64,000 bases of DNA. It comes from Alphaproteobacteria bacterium. Lineage in GTDB: Bacteria; Pseudomonadota; Alphaproteobacteria; Reyranellales; Reyranellaceae. The notes under the pieces were generated by a model that did not search any database, was not told where the DNA came from, and saw only the letters and a list, made by a program, of their open reading frames with translations. The stretch lies in assembly GCA_017308235.1 (NCBI GenBank), contig JAFKFL010000024.1, positions 59,122-123,121 on the forward strand. The letters are read 5' to 3'. Below, piece after piece: positions 12,310 through 20,125 of the stretch (positions are counted from its first letter, which is position 1; every line of letters begins with the position of its first letter). The translations under genes and the position numbers were made by a program.

Positions 12310-13114
12310 CCTGATCATCACCGGCCTGATGCTGATCGTCGCTTTCTTCTGGTCGACACCATTCCTGTGGACGCTGGTCGCCTCGTTCCGGCCGGATAGC
12401 GCCATCGGCATGGCGTCGCTGGTGCCGGACTATAAACCGACCTGGGCCAACTTCGCCGAAGCGCTCGATGCGGGCGATTTCGCGATCTACTACCTCAACA
12501 CTGCCATCGTCGCCTTCGGCATCCTGGCGGTGCAGATCGTCACCATTTCGCTCGCGGGTTACGCTTTCGCGCGCCTCACCTTCCCCGGCCGCGAGCTGAT
12601 CTTCTACGTCTTCCTGCTGCAGCTCATGCTGGTGCCCCCGATCCTGATCGTGCCCAACCTGCGCACCATCGTCGATCTCGGTCTCTACGGCAGCCTTTTG
12701 GGTGTGATGGCACCCTACTTCGCGTCGGCTTTCGGTACCTTCCTGATGCGCCAAACCTTCCGCCAAATCCCGCGCGACTTCGAGGAAGCCTCGGTGATCG
12801 ACGGCGCCCATTGGTGGCAGACGCTATGGCATGTGCTGTTGCCGATGGCCAAACCGGGCCTGATCGCCTTCTCGCTGGTCTCGCTGATGGCGCACTGGAA
12901 CGAATTCCTATGGCCCTTGATGGTGCTGAACGAGCCGCGCACCCAAACACTCACCATCGGGCTCGCCACCTTCGCACTCGGCAGCGAAGGCGGCAAGGAA
13001 TGGGGCGTACTGGCGGCCGGAACGCTGCTCGTGATGTTCCCGCTGCTTGCCTTGTTCGCCGTGTTCCAGCGTCAGTTCGTCAACAGCTTCATGTTTTCGG
13101 GCCTCAAAGGATAA
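12296..13114 (+). CDS. Sugar/glycerol-phosphate ABC transporter permease (UgpE/MalG type)
   Basis: The second permease half, 272 residues, six membrane helices, with the EAA motif EEASVIDGAHWWQTLWHVLLP near residue 160 and the family's C-terminal GLKG. It overlaps the preceding permease by 14 bases, which implies coupled translation and a 1:1 ratio. The AAGGAG just before its stop codon serves the downstream binding-protein gene. It should pair with the UgpA-type subunit and an ATPase encoded elsewhere. Confidence 0.9.
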   Translation: MRRASLIITGLMLIVAFFWSTPFLWTLVASFRPDSAIGMASLVPDYKPTWANFAEALDAGDFAIYYLNTAIVAFGILAVQIVTISLAGYAFARLTFPGRELIFYVFLLQLMLVPPILIVPNLRTIVDLGLYGSLLGVMAPYFASAFGTFLMRQTFRQIPRDFEEASVIDGAHWWQTLWHVLLPMAKPGLIAFSLVSLMAHWNEFLWPLMVLNEPRTQTLTIGLATFALGSEGGKEWGVLAAGTLLVMFPLLALFAVFQRQFVNSFMFSGLKG

Positions 13115-13125
13115 GGAGATACGTC

Positions 13126-14436
13126 ATGCGTTGGCTTCCCTCTCTTGCTGCTGCTGCGCTGGCGGCACTGGTCCCGGCACTGGCCGGCGCCCAGACCAAG
13201 ATCGACTTCTTCTTTCCCGTGCCCGTCGACGGCAAGCTCGCCAAGGAGATGACGCGACTGGTCAAGGTCTACAACGAGAGCCAAAAGGACATCGCCGTCA
13301 CGGCCGTCTACACCGGCAGTTACGACGAGACCAAGCTCAAGGCGCAAGCCGCTGCCAGTGCCGGCAAGCCGCCGGCCGTCGTGCTGATGAGCGCCAACTT
13401 CGTCCTCGATCTCAAGCTCTCGGGCGACCTCATCTCGCTCGAGCCCATGCTCAAGGCTGACGGCACGACGCGCGAGAAGTTCCTCGCCGATTTCTGGCCG
13501 GCGCTGCATGCCAATGCCACGGTCGACGGCGAACTCTATGCCGTGCCCTATCAGAACTCGACGCCGCTCCTCTACTACAACAAGGACCACTTCAAGGAAG
13601 CGGGCCTCGACCCGGAGAAGCCGCCACAGACCTGGGCCGAACTGGTGGCGGATGCCAAGAAGCTCACCAAGGGCAGCGGCGATAACGTGGAGCGCTACGG
13701 TTTCGCATTGCCGGAGGGCTACGACTACATGGGCTGGATCATGGAAGCCCTCACCATGTCGAACGGCGGTCGCTACTTCAACGAAGAGTACGGCGGGGAG
13801 GTCTATTACGACACGCCGTCGATGCTGGGCGCGGCCCAATTCGTGGAGGACCTCGTCTTCAAGCACAAGGTGATGCAACAGGGCGTGGTCGAGGGTGGCG
13901 CCGTCTCGACCAACTTCCTCGCCGGCAAGATCTCGATGATGCTGCTGTCGACCGGCAGCCTCTCCTTCATCCGCGACAACATGAAGGCGAACTACGGAGT
14001 GGCCTTCGTACCAAGGAACGTGCGCAACGCCGTGCCGATCGGTGGCGGCTCGCTGGTCATGTTCAAGGGCCTTAATGACGAGCAAAAGGCGGCCGGCTGG
14101 AAGTTCATCAAGTGGCTGAGCTCGGCCGAGACGCTCGCCGGCTGGAGCCGCTTCACCGGTTACTTCGCGCCGCGCAAGTCGTCCTATGACTTGCCCGACA
14201 TGAAGGACTTCATTGCCAAAAACGCAGACGCCAAGGTCGCGCTTGACCAGCTTCCCTACGCCAAGCCGTGGTTCGCCACCTACCAGACCGTCGCCGTGCG
14301 CAAGGCACTCGAGGACGAGATTCAGGCTGTGCTGAACGGCAAGAAGAAGGCAGCGCAGGCGGTCAAGGATGCACAACGCAACGCCGACGCACTGATGAAG
14401 CCCTATGTCGACCAGACGGCATTGAAGCTTCCGTAA
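13126..14436 (+). CDS. Extracellular solute-binding protein, family 1 (UgpB-like)
   Basis: A periplasmic receptor that delivers substrate to the preceding permeases. The true start is the ATG at 13126, eight bases after AAGGAG (13113-13118); the open frame extends far upstream but lacks a site there. The 436 residues begin with a Sec signal peptide (MRWLPSLAAAALAALVP, cleavage near AGA-QT). The family-1 fold is shown by DFFFPVPVDGKL near the mature N-terminus and by PYQNSTPLLYYNKDHF near residue 140, a UgpB-type ligand segment. Substrate likely glycerol-3-phosphate, its diesters or a sugar. Confidence 0.9.
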   Translation: MRWLPSLAAAALAALVPALAGAQTKIDFFFPVPVDGKLAKEMTRLVKVYNESQKDIAVTAVYTGSYDETKLKAQAAASAGKPPAVVLMSANFVLDLKLSGDLISLEPMLKADGTTREKFLADFWPALHANATVDGELYAVPYQNSTPLLYYNKDHFKEAGLDPEKPPQTWAELVADAKKLTKGSGDNVERYGFALPEGYDYMGWIMEALTMSNGGRYFNEEYGGEVYYDTPSMLGAAQFVEDLVFKHKVMQQGVVEGGAVSTNFLAGKISMMLLSTGSLSFIRDNMKANYGVAFVPRNVRNAVPIGGGSLVMFKGLNDEQKAAGWKFIKWLSSAETLAGWSRFTGYFAPRKSSYDLPDMKDFIAKNADAKVALDQLPYAKPWFATYQTVAVRKALEDEIQAVLNGKKKAAQAVKDAQRNADALMKPYVDQTALKLP

Positions 14437-14444
14437 CCTCTCTT

Positions 14445-14471
14445 GGACCGCGAGCCATCGGCTCGCGGTCC
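14445..14471. repeat. Palindrome family B, copy 1 (GGACCGCGAGC)
   Basis: Perfect 11-bp arms GGACCGCGAGC and GCTCGCGGTCC with loop CATCG, between the binding-protein stop and the phosphodiesterase ribosome-binding site. The same core recurs in a much longer hairpin at 33656-33721. With no T-run after it, it is more likely a dispersed element or an mRNA-stabilising hairpin than a terminator. Confidence 0.75.
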
Positions 14472-14490
14472 GCATCACAGGAGTAAGAGG

Positions 14491-15378
14491 ATGACTCTCG
14501 TCGCACAGATTACCGACATGCACATCCGGCCATCGGGCAAGAAGGCCTATGGCGTGGTCGATACCGAGGCGATGCTGCGCGCGGCCGTGTCGTCCCTTCT
14601 CGCGGGATCACGGCAACCCGACATGGTGATCGGCTCCGGCGATCTCACCGACTGCGGCCTGATCGAGGAATATGAGCTGCTGCGCGATATCCTGAGTCCG
14701 CTGCCGATGCCGGTGTATCTCATTCCCGGCAACCACGATCGGCGGGAGAATCTACGGCAGGTTTTCGGCGGTGAAGGCTATCTGCCGATGAACAGCGAGT
14801 TCCTGCACTACACGGTGGAAGACCAGCCGCTGCGCCTGATCGCACTCGATACCGTCGTGCCCGGCAAGGGTCATGGCGAGATGGACGCCGCGCGGCTGGC
14901 TTGGCTGGACGCACGACTTCGCGAGCAGCCCGACCGGCCAACCTTTATCTTCATGCACCATCCGCCCTTCCCGACCGGGCTCCAGCACATGGACTCGATC
15001 AACTGCCGCAACAGCCCGGCGATGGCCGAGCTGGTGCGTCGCTATCCCAACATCGAACGCGTCGCCTGCGGCCATCATCACCGCTCGATCCAGATCCGCT
15101 GGGCCGGCACGATCGGCTCAGTGGCGCCAAGCGTAGCGCATCAAGTCGTGCTCGACTTGATGCCGCACGACGACGCCACCTTCACGATGGAACCGCCTGG
15201 CTACCACCTGCACCTCTGGCAACCCGAGACAGGTGTGATCACCCACACCGCCTTCATCGGCAGCTTCTCAGGCCCGCACCCCTTCCTGCTCGATCCTGAC
15301 TACCCCGCCTTCGGCGATACGGAATCCGCGCCCATGAGCCATGCTGCAGCAACAAGCCCGGTGTCATCCCGAGCGTAG
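14491..15378 (+). CDS. GpdQ/CpdA-like cyclic-nucleotide or glycerophosphodiester phosphodiesterase
   Basis: A class III metallophosphoesterase of 295 residues with the full metal-site set: D9-x-H11 (ITDMHI), GSGDLTD with Asp51, GNHD (Asn81, His82), FMHHPPF and GHHHR. The size and the HxxF/GHHH layout match GpdQ, which cleaves glycerophosphodiesters; with Ugp-like importer genes upstream the enzyme may release glycerol-3-phosphate from imported diesters (inferred). The start is the ATG after GGAGTAAGAGG. The last residues (about SPVSSRA) and the stop codon are encoded by the left arm of a dispersed palindrome, so the C-terminus has been rewritten by repeat insertion. Confidence 0.85.
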   Translation: MTLVAQITDMHIRPSGKKAYGVVDTEAMLRAAVSSLLAGSRQPDMVIGSGDLTDCGLIEEYELLRDILSPLPMPVYLIPGNHDRRENLRQVFGGEGYLPMNSEFLHYTVEDQPLRLIALDTVVPGKGHGEMDAARLAWLDARLREQPDRPTFIFMHHPPFPTGLQHMDSINCRNSPAMAELVRRYPNIERVACGHHHRSIQIRWAGTIGSVAPSVAHQVVLDLMPHDDATFTMEPPGYHLHLWQPETGVITHTAFIGSFSGPHPFLLDPDYPAFGDTESAPMSHAAATSPVSSRA

Positions 15379-15421
15379 CGAGGGATCTTTCCGTCACCGC
15401 AAAGATCCCTCGGGATGACAC
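15361..15421. repeat. Palindrome family A, copy 1 (GTGTCATCCCGAG)
   Basis: The left arm begins GTGTCATCCCGAG and runs through AGGGATCTTT (to 15390); the right arm is AAAGATCCCT plus CTCGGGATGACAC (to 15421). The right arm lacks about nine bases present in the other copies. It lies between convergent genes and supplies the phosphodiesterase stop codon. Other copies: 38611-38683 and 44053-44125. Confidence 0.9.
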
Positions 15422-15440
15422 GGAGAAATGGCAGAGCTGC

Positions 15441-16625
15441 CTATCTAGGCCCCAGCATGCAGGCAGACTTGAGCGCGGCGATGCCGGCCTTGTCGTAGCC
15501 GATATCCGTCAGCACCTCGTCGTTATGCTGGCCGACCTCGGGTGGATCGCTGACGAGCGGCGGCCGCCAGCCGAACATCTGGAAAGGCAACAAGGGAAGT
15601 CGTGTCTTCACGCCGCCCGGCAGCGTGGTCGGCGCCAGCGAACCGTTGGCCAGAAGGTGCGGATGGTCAAACAGGTCTTGTGGCCGCGCAACCGGGGCAA
15701 AGGAGATATCGGCCTTGAGCGCCAGCTTCTCCAATTCGTCTTTGGTGTAGCGCTTGAAGACTTCGGCGACCTTGGGCACCAGCCAGGGCCGCGCCTCGAT
15801 GCGCTGGTTGTTGCTGGCGAGCCTGGGATCGGCCGCGAGATCGGCTTGCGCAAAGACGTCGCAAAATCGCTTCCACTGTCCGTCGCTGGTGATGCCGATG
15901 AAGACCTGCTGGCCGTCGGCGGTCGCGAACGTTTCGTAGACTGCCCACGAACTCACGCGCTCAGGCATCGGCGGCGGCGGTGCGCCGTTCATGGCAGCGA
16001 TAGCGAGATGCTGTCCCATCAGGAACACGACCGATTCGAACAGGGCGCTTTCGACCAACCCTCCCTTGCCCGTTCTGTCGCGTTGCTTCAGCGCCAGCAC
16101 GATGCCGAAGGCACCGAACATGCCGCCCATGATGTCGACCACCGACGTGCCGGCCCGCAACGGCCGTCCGCTGGGACCCGTCATGTAGGCGAGCCCGCCC
16201 ATCATCTGCACGACCTCGTCGAGCGCGGGGCGTTTCTCATAGGGGCCCGGCAGGAAACCCTTGAGCGCACAGTAGATCAGCCGCGGGTTGATCTTTTCCA
16301 GGTGTTCGGGCCCAAGGCCGCGCTTGCTCATGGAGCCGGGCGCGAAATTCTCGATCAGCACGTCGGCCGATCGCAGGAGCTTCTCCAACACCTTGCGGCC
16401 TTCCAGTGCGTCGGCATCGAGTGCCAGACTCTTCTTGTTGCGATTGAAGTAGCCAAAGAAGCCGGCGCCGAAACCGCGCAGCTTCCTGGTTCGGTCGCCA
16501 TCGACCGGTTCAACCTTGATCACCTCGGCGCCAAGATCGGCCAGGATCATCCCGCAAGAGGGACCGAGGATCGTATGGGTAAGCTCGATGACGCGGACGC
16601 CTTTGAGGGGGGCTTCGATATTCAT
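15441..16625 (-). CDS. CaiB/BaiF-type (family III) CoA-transferase
   Basis: The enzyme moves CoA between carboxylic acids via an aspartyl-CoA thioester. At 394 residues it has the usual length. The N-terminus LKGVRVIELTHTILGPSCGM and the LGAEVIKVEP strand are family hallmarks. The catalytic Asp is Asp164 in SVVDIMGGM, which lines up with the active Asp of formyl-CoA transferase. LIENFAPG and NPRLIYCALKGF are also present. It stands alone on the minus strand next to the palindrome, so its acid substrate cannot be read from context; the downstream tricarboxylate-type genes on the other strand are a weak hint. Confidence 0.92.
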   Translation of the reverse strand: MNIEAPLKGVRVIELTHTILGPSCGMILADLGAEVIKVEPVDGDRTRKLRGFGAGFFGYFNRNKKSLALDADALEGRKVLEKLLRSADVLIENFAPGSMSKRGLGPEHLEKINPRLIYCALKGFLPGPYEKRPALDEVVQMMGGLAYMTGPSGRPLRAGTSVVDIMGGMFGAFGIVLALKQRDRTGKGGLVESALFESVVFLMGQHLAIAAMNGAPPPPMPERVSSWAVYETFATADGQQVFIGITSDGQWKRFCDVFAQADLAADPRLASNNQRIEARPWLVPKVAEVFKRYTKDELEKLALKADISFAPVARPQDLFDHPHLLANGSLAPTTLPGGVKTRLPLLPFQMFGWRPPLVSDPPEVGQHNDEVLTDIGYDKAGIAALKSACMLGPR

Positions 16626-16683
16626 CGGAGCGTGCTGCTCCAGAGGCGCTTCCTGTCATGAGCGCCACTGGAATGGCGCGCTC

Positions 16684-17322
16684 CTATGGGAACCACGTAT
16701 CAATGTCCTTCGTGAGGGGAAGACCGGCAGATTCGCCGAGAACGTGGTGTCCCATACCCGCGCCGACAAGAAAAGCCTCCTGGTGCGGAACGGCATTCGC
16801 CTTCAGCATCGCACGAATCGCCGCACCGTCATGGCCCCAGCCGATCGCCTCGACCTTGCCGTCGAATGCACGATTGATGAGACCCAGGAAATCGGCCCGC
16901 TCTGCTTCGCCGAGGGCTGGCACGGCGTCGATGTCGCCCAGCAGGAACAGCCGGCCGCCGAATTTGCCGATCAGGGTTACTACCAAATTGCGCGGCTCGA
17001 TGATGATTTCGCCTTTCGGACCGCGGCGTACGCGAGCAACCAGCGATAGCGGCAGCACGGCAGCCCCCAAGTTGGCGCCGGTATCCATCAGCGACGCCGT
17101 CAGCTCGCGATAGGTGATGCCCAGCCGCTCCGCCCGCCGGACACGCATTTTCGCGACCTCAGGATTGGGCGTCTTCCAGGCCTTGGCGGACGCACGGCGC
17201 CACACCCAGGCCTCCCACGACATGTCGAAGGTCGGACCGTTGTTGTGGCCGATGCCTGGCCTGCGCAGCAGGGCCTCGACATTGGCATGCCGTACCCCTA
17301 GACGGTCGAAACGATCTCCCAT
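16684..17322 (-). CDS. Hypothetical protein with HNNGPTFD motif
   Basis: This encodes 212 residues, starting at MGDRFDRLG (17322); the frame extends upstream, but that part overlaps the divergent FAD dehydrogenase and is low in credibility. No signal or membrane segment is obvious, although NLVVTLIGKFGGRLFLLGDI is hydrophobic. A GIGHNNGPTFD segment near residue 30 is also seen in alphaproteobacterial proteins of unknown function. It is divergent from tcuA across 63 bases. No function can be given. Confidence 0.65.
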   Translation of the reverse strand: MGDRFDRLGVRHANVEALLRRPGIGHNNGPTFDMSWEAWVWRRASAKAWKTPNPEVAKMRVRRAERLGITYRELTASLMDTGANLGAAVLPLSLVARVRRGPKGEIIIEPRNLVVTLIGKFGGRLFLLGDIDAVPALGEAERADFLGLINRAFDGKVEAIGWGHDGAAIRAMLKANAVPHQEAFLVGAGMGHHVLGESAGLPLTKDIDTWFP

Positions 17323-17385
17323 TGCGCTACTGTAGTGCAATAATGATGCCAAGATCGAGGCGTGCCCGAACCGGAGGAGTAAAAA

Positions 17386-18876
17386 GTGGACGATTTTCAA
17401 GTCGATGTTCTGGTCGTGGGGGCGGGCAATGCGGCGGCCTGCGCAGCGCTTGCCGCGCGCGAGGCGGGCGCTTCCGTGGCGATGCTGGAGGCGGCGCCGG
17501 AGGCCGAACGCGGCGGCAACAGCACCTACACCGCCGGCGCCATGCGGGTGGTGTTCCATGGCGTCGACGATCTCGTACAGCTCTATGACCTAACCGAAGA
17601 CGAAAAGCGCGACGTCGACTTTGGCAGCTACAGCGCCGACCAGTTTCTCGACGACATGGGCCGCGTGACCAACTATCGCTGCGACCCCGAGCTGACCGAC
17701 ATCCTGATTGGCAGGAGTTTCGAGACGCTGAAATGGATGCGCTCCAAGGGCGTGCGCTTCCAGCCGAGCTATGGCCGCCAGGCCTTCAAGGTGAACGGCA
17801 AGTACAAGTTCTGGGGTGGCCTCGCGGTCGAGGCGTGGGGTGGCGGGCCGGGCCTGGTTGATCTCGAGCACAAGGCTGCGGTCAAGGCTGGCATTCCCAT
17901 CCACTACGAGACGCCGGCCGTATCGCTGGTCGAAGAGGATGGTGTGGTGCGGGGCGTAATCGCTCGCCACAAGGGCCGCAAGATCAAGATCGGTGCCAAG
18001 GCGGTGGTGCTGGCGTGCGGCGGCTTCGAGAGCAATGCCGAGATGCGCACCCGTTACCTCGGCCCCACCTGGGATCTCGCCAAGGTTCGCGGCACGCGCT
18101 TCAACACGGGTGCCGGCATCAACATGGCGTTGGCGGTCGGCGCCATGCCGCACGGGAACTGGTCCGGCGGGCACGCCGTTGGCTGGGACATGAACGCGCC
18201 GCAGTTCGGCGATCTCGACGTCGGCGACAACTTCCAGAAGCACTCCTATCCGCTCGGCATCATGGTGAACGCCAACGGCGTGCGCTTCGTCGATGAGGGC
18301 GCCGACTTCCGCAACTACACCTACGCCAAATACGGCGCCGTGATCCTGGCCCAGCCGCAGCAATTCGCGTGGCAGATCTTCGATTCCAAAGTGCTCGACA
18401 AGCTGCGCGATGAGTACCGCATCAAGCGCGTGACCAAGGTGCGGGCCGACACGATCGAAGAGCTGGCGAAGAAGCTCGAAGGCGTCGATGCCGAGCAATT
18501 CCTGAAGACGATCAAGGAATGGAACGCCGCCGTGATGACCGACGTGCCGTTCAATCCGGCGATCAAGGATGGTCGTGGCGTGCGCGGTCTCGCTGTCCCC
18601 AAGAGCAACTGGGCCAACACGATCGACACGCCGCCGTTCGAGGCTTACGCCGTGACCTGCGGCCTCACCTTCACGTTCGGCGGGCTCAAGATCACGACCG
18701 AAGGCGAGGTCGAGAGCACCGACGGCAGTCCGATCCCGGGCCTGTTCGCTGCCGGCGAGCTGGTCGGTGGGCTGTTCTATCACAACTATCCCGGCGGCAC
18801 GGGCCTGGTATCAGGTGCGGTTCTTGGCAAGCTCGCGGGCGATTCGGCGGGGCGCTACGTTTCTGGAAAGAACTGA
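17386..18876 (+). CDS. tcuA: FAD-dependent tricarballylate dehydrogenase (TcuA type)
   Basis: A flavoprotein of the fumarate reductase/succinate dehydrogenase group. TcuA oxidises tricarballylate to cis-aconitate in Salmonella. The 496 residues open with the dinucleotide-binding VLVVGAGNAAACAALAAREA and RGGNSTYTAGAMR, close to known TcuA. The C-terminal FAD segment is PGLFAAGELVGGLFYHNYPGG. The start is GTG at 17386 behind GGAGGAG. It begins a run with a cupin, a methyltransferase and a Bug-type binding protein. No TcuB partner is in the window, so the electron acceptor is open and the exact acid substrate is inferred. Confidence 0.85.
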   Translation: MDDFQVDVLVVGAGNAAACAALAAREAGASVAMLEAAPEAERGGNSTYTAGAMRVVFHGVDDLVQLYDLTEDEKRDVDFGSYSADQFLDDMGRVTNYRCDPELTDILIGRSFETLKWMRSKGVRFQPSYGRQAFKVNGKYKFWGGLAVEAWGGGPGLVDLEHKAAVKAGIPIHYETPAVSLVEEDGVVRGVIARHKGRKIKIGAKAVVLACGGFESNAEMRTRYLGPTWDLAKVRGTRFNTGAGINMALAVGAMPHGNWSGGHAVGWDMNAPQFGDLDVGDNFQKHSYPLGIMVNANGVRFVDEGADFRNYTYAKYGAVILAQPQQFAWQIFDSKVLDKLRDEYRIKRVTKVRADTIEELAKKLEGVDAEQFLKTIKEWNAAVMTDVPFNPAIKDGRGVRGLAVPKSNWANTIDTPPFEAYAVTCGLTFTFGGLKITTEGEVESTDGSPIPGLFAAGELVGGLFYHNYPGGTGLVSGAVLGKLAGDSAGRYVSGKN

Positions 18877-18934
18877 GCCATCTCTCCTTGTTGGCAACGA
18901 CGTGATAGTGTTGCCGGAAACCAAGGAGGGCGTC

Positions 18935-19429
18935 ATGCAGGATACAGCGGTTCGTCATCGTGCCGTCGTGATGCAACCAGGCGCGGGTCCTTCCTACTGG
19001 CAACCGGTCCCCGCCAACGGGCACGCAGATCCCGTTCTCATTCCGGCGAACACCGGCTTCGAGGGTCTGTCCATGGGCTTTCAGACCGTGGCACCCCGAA
19101 GCCGGATCCGTGAACATTCGCACGGCGATCAGGTCGAATTGCAGATCTGCTTTCGCGGCGAAGGTCGCGTCGTGGTCGATGGCGTTTCCCATCCCCTGCG
19201 TCCCGGCACGGCGTGCTTCCTGGGCTATGACGTCAAGCACGAGATCATCAACGAGTCCGACCAGGAGCTGGTCATGCTGTGGGTCATCTCACCGCCGGGT
19301 CTGGAGGACTTCTTCCGCGCGATCGGTCGCGAGCGAACCGCGGGAGAGCCTGTGCCGGCTCCGTTCCAGCGTCCCGCCGACGTGGTGACGATCGAGCGCA
19401 AGATGGGGATGAACGATACGGTCGCCTAG
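18935..19429 (+). CDS. Cupin-domain protein
   Basis: A single-domain beta-barrel protein of 164 residues. Cupin motif 1 is IREHSHGDQVELQICFRGEG (about residues 55-75) with His, His and Gln/Glu metal-type residues; motif 2 includes PGTACFLGYDVKHEI with a His. The start at 18935 is set by AAGGAGG (18923-18929). It sits 58 bases after tcuA and could be a small-molecule isomerase or dioxygenase acting on the same substrate. No specific function is assignable. Confidence 0.8.
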   Translation: MQDTAVRHRAVVMQPGAGPSYWQPVPANGHADPVLIPANTGFEGLSMGFQTVAPRSRIREHSHGDQVELQICFRGEGRVVVDGVSHPLRPGTACFLGYDVKHEIINESDQELVMLWVISPPGLEDFFRAIGRERTAGEPVPAPFQRPADVVTIERKMGMNDTVA

Positions 19430-19455
19430 GCCGCCTTGCTCTCGTCTCCGAGAAC

Positions 19456-19485
19456 GCAGGACGCTACGTGTCGGGCAAGAATTGA
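19456..19485 (+). pseudogene. Relic of a TcuA-like 3' end
   Basis: The translation in frame is AGRYVSGKN followed by TGA, identical to the last nine residues of TcuA (18876 end). The DNA differs mainly at synonymous third positions, so it is not a recent copy; it is probably all that remains of a diverged paralogue whose body was lost or replaced by the cupin gene. Confidence 0.5.
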
Positions 19486-19491
19486 AAGCGC

Positions 19492-20100
19492 ATGTCGAAC
19501 GAGGCCGAGCGTATCACCGACATCTACGACCGCCATGCCGAGACATGGGACCGCGAGCGCAACCGCAATCTCGTCGAACGTTCCTGGCTCGACAGTTTCC
19601 TTTCCCTGGTCAGGCCTGGCGGCGGCGTGCTCGACGTCGGTTGCGGCTCGGCTGAGCCAATCGGCCGTTACTTGATGGACGCAGGCCATCCGGTGGTGGG
19701 CATCGATGCCTCACCGAACATGATCGCGATCTGCCGGCAACGCTTTCCCGCCGGCGATTGGCGGGTTGCCGACATGCGCACCCTCGCCCTCGGGCAGGTC
19801 TTCGACGGTATCGTCGCCTGGGATAGCTTCTTCCATCTAAGCCGCGAGGATCAGCGCCGGGTGTTGCCCCTGTTTGCCAACCATGCCGCGCAGAAAACCG
19901 CCCTGCTGTTCACCAGCGGCCCGACCGACGGCGTCACCACCGGCAGCTATCACGGCGAGCCGCTGCATCATGCCAGCCTCGATCCACAGGAATACCGGAC
20001 GCTATTGGCGCAGAACCAGTTCGAGGTCGTGGCACATGCCACGCAAGACCCCCATTGCGGCGGTCATACCGTATGGCTATGCCGGAAGATCAACGCTTGA
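19492..20100 (+). CDS. Class I SAM-dependent methyltransferase
   Basis: A compact methyltransferase of 202 residues. Motif I is VLDVGCGSAEPIG (about residue 44) with VGIDASPNMI as motif II, and a DGIVAWDSFFHL segment in place of motif IV. The start ATG lies seven bases after the TGA of the TcuA relic. It precedes the Bug-type binding protein by 25 bases, so it is likely in the same transcript. The substrate cannot be deduced. Confidence 0.85.
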   Translation: MSNEAERITDIYDRHAETWDRERNRNLVERSWLDSFLSLVRPGGGVLDVGCGSAEPIGRYLMDAGHPVVGIDASPNMIAICRQRFPAGDWRVADMRTLALGQVFDGIVAWDSFFHLSREDQRRVLPLFANHAAQKTALLFTSGPTDGVTTGSYHGEPLHHASLDPQEYRTLLAQNQFEVVAHATQDPHCGGHTVWLCRKINA

Positions 20101-20125
20101 GATCAATGAAAGACAGGAGGCTCTC

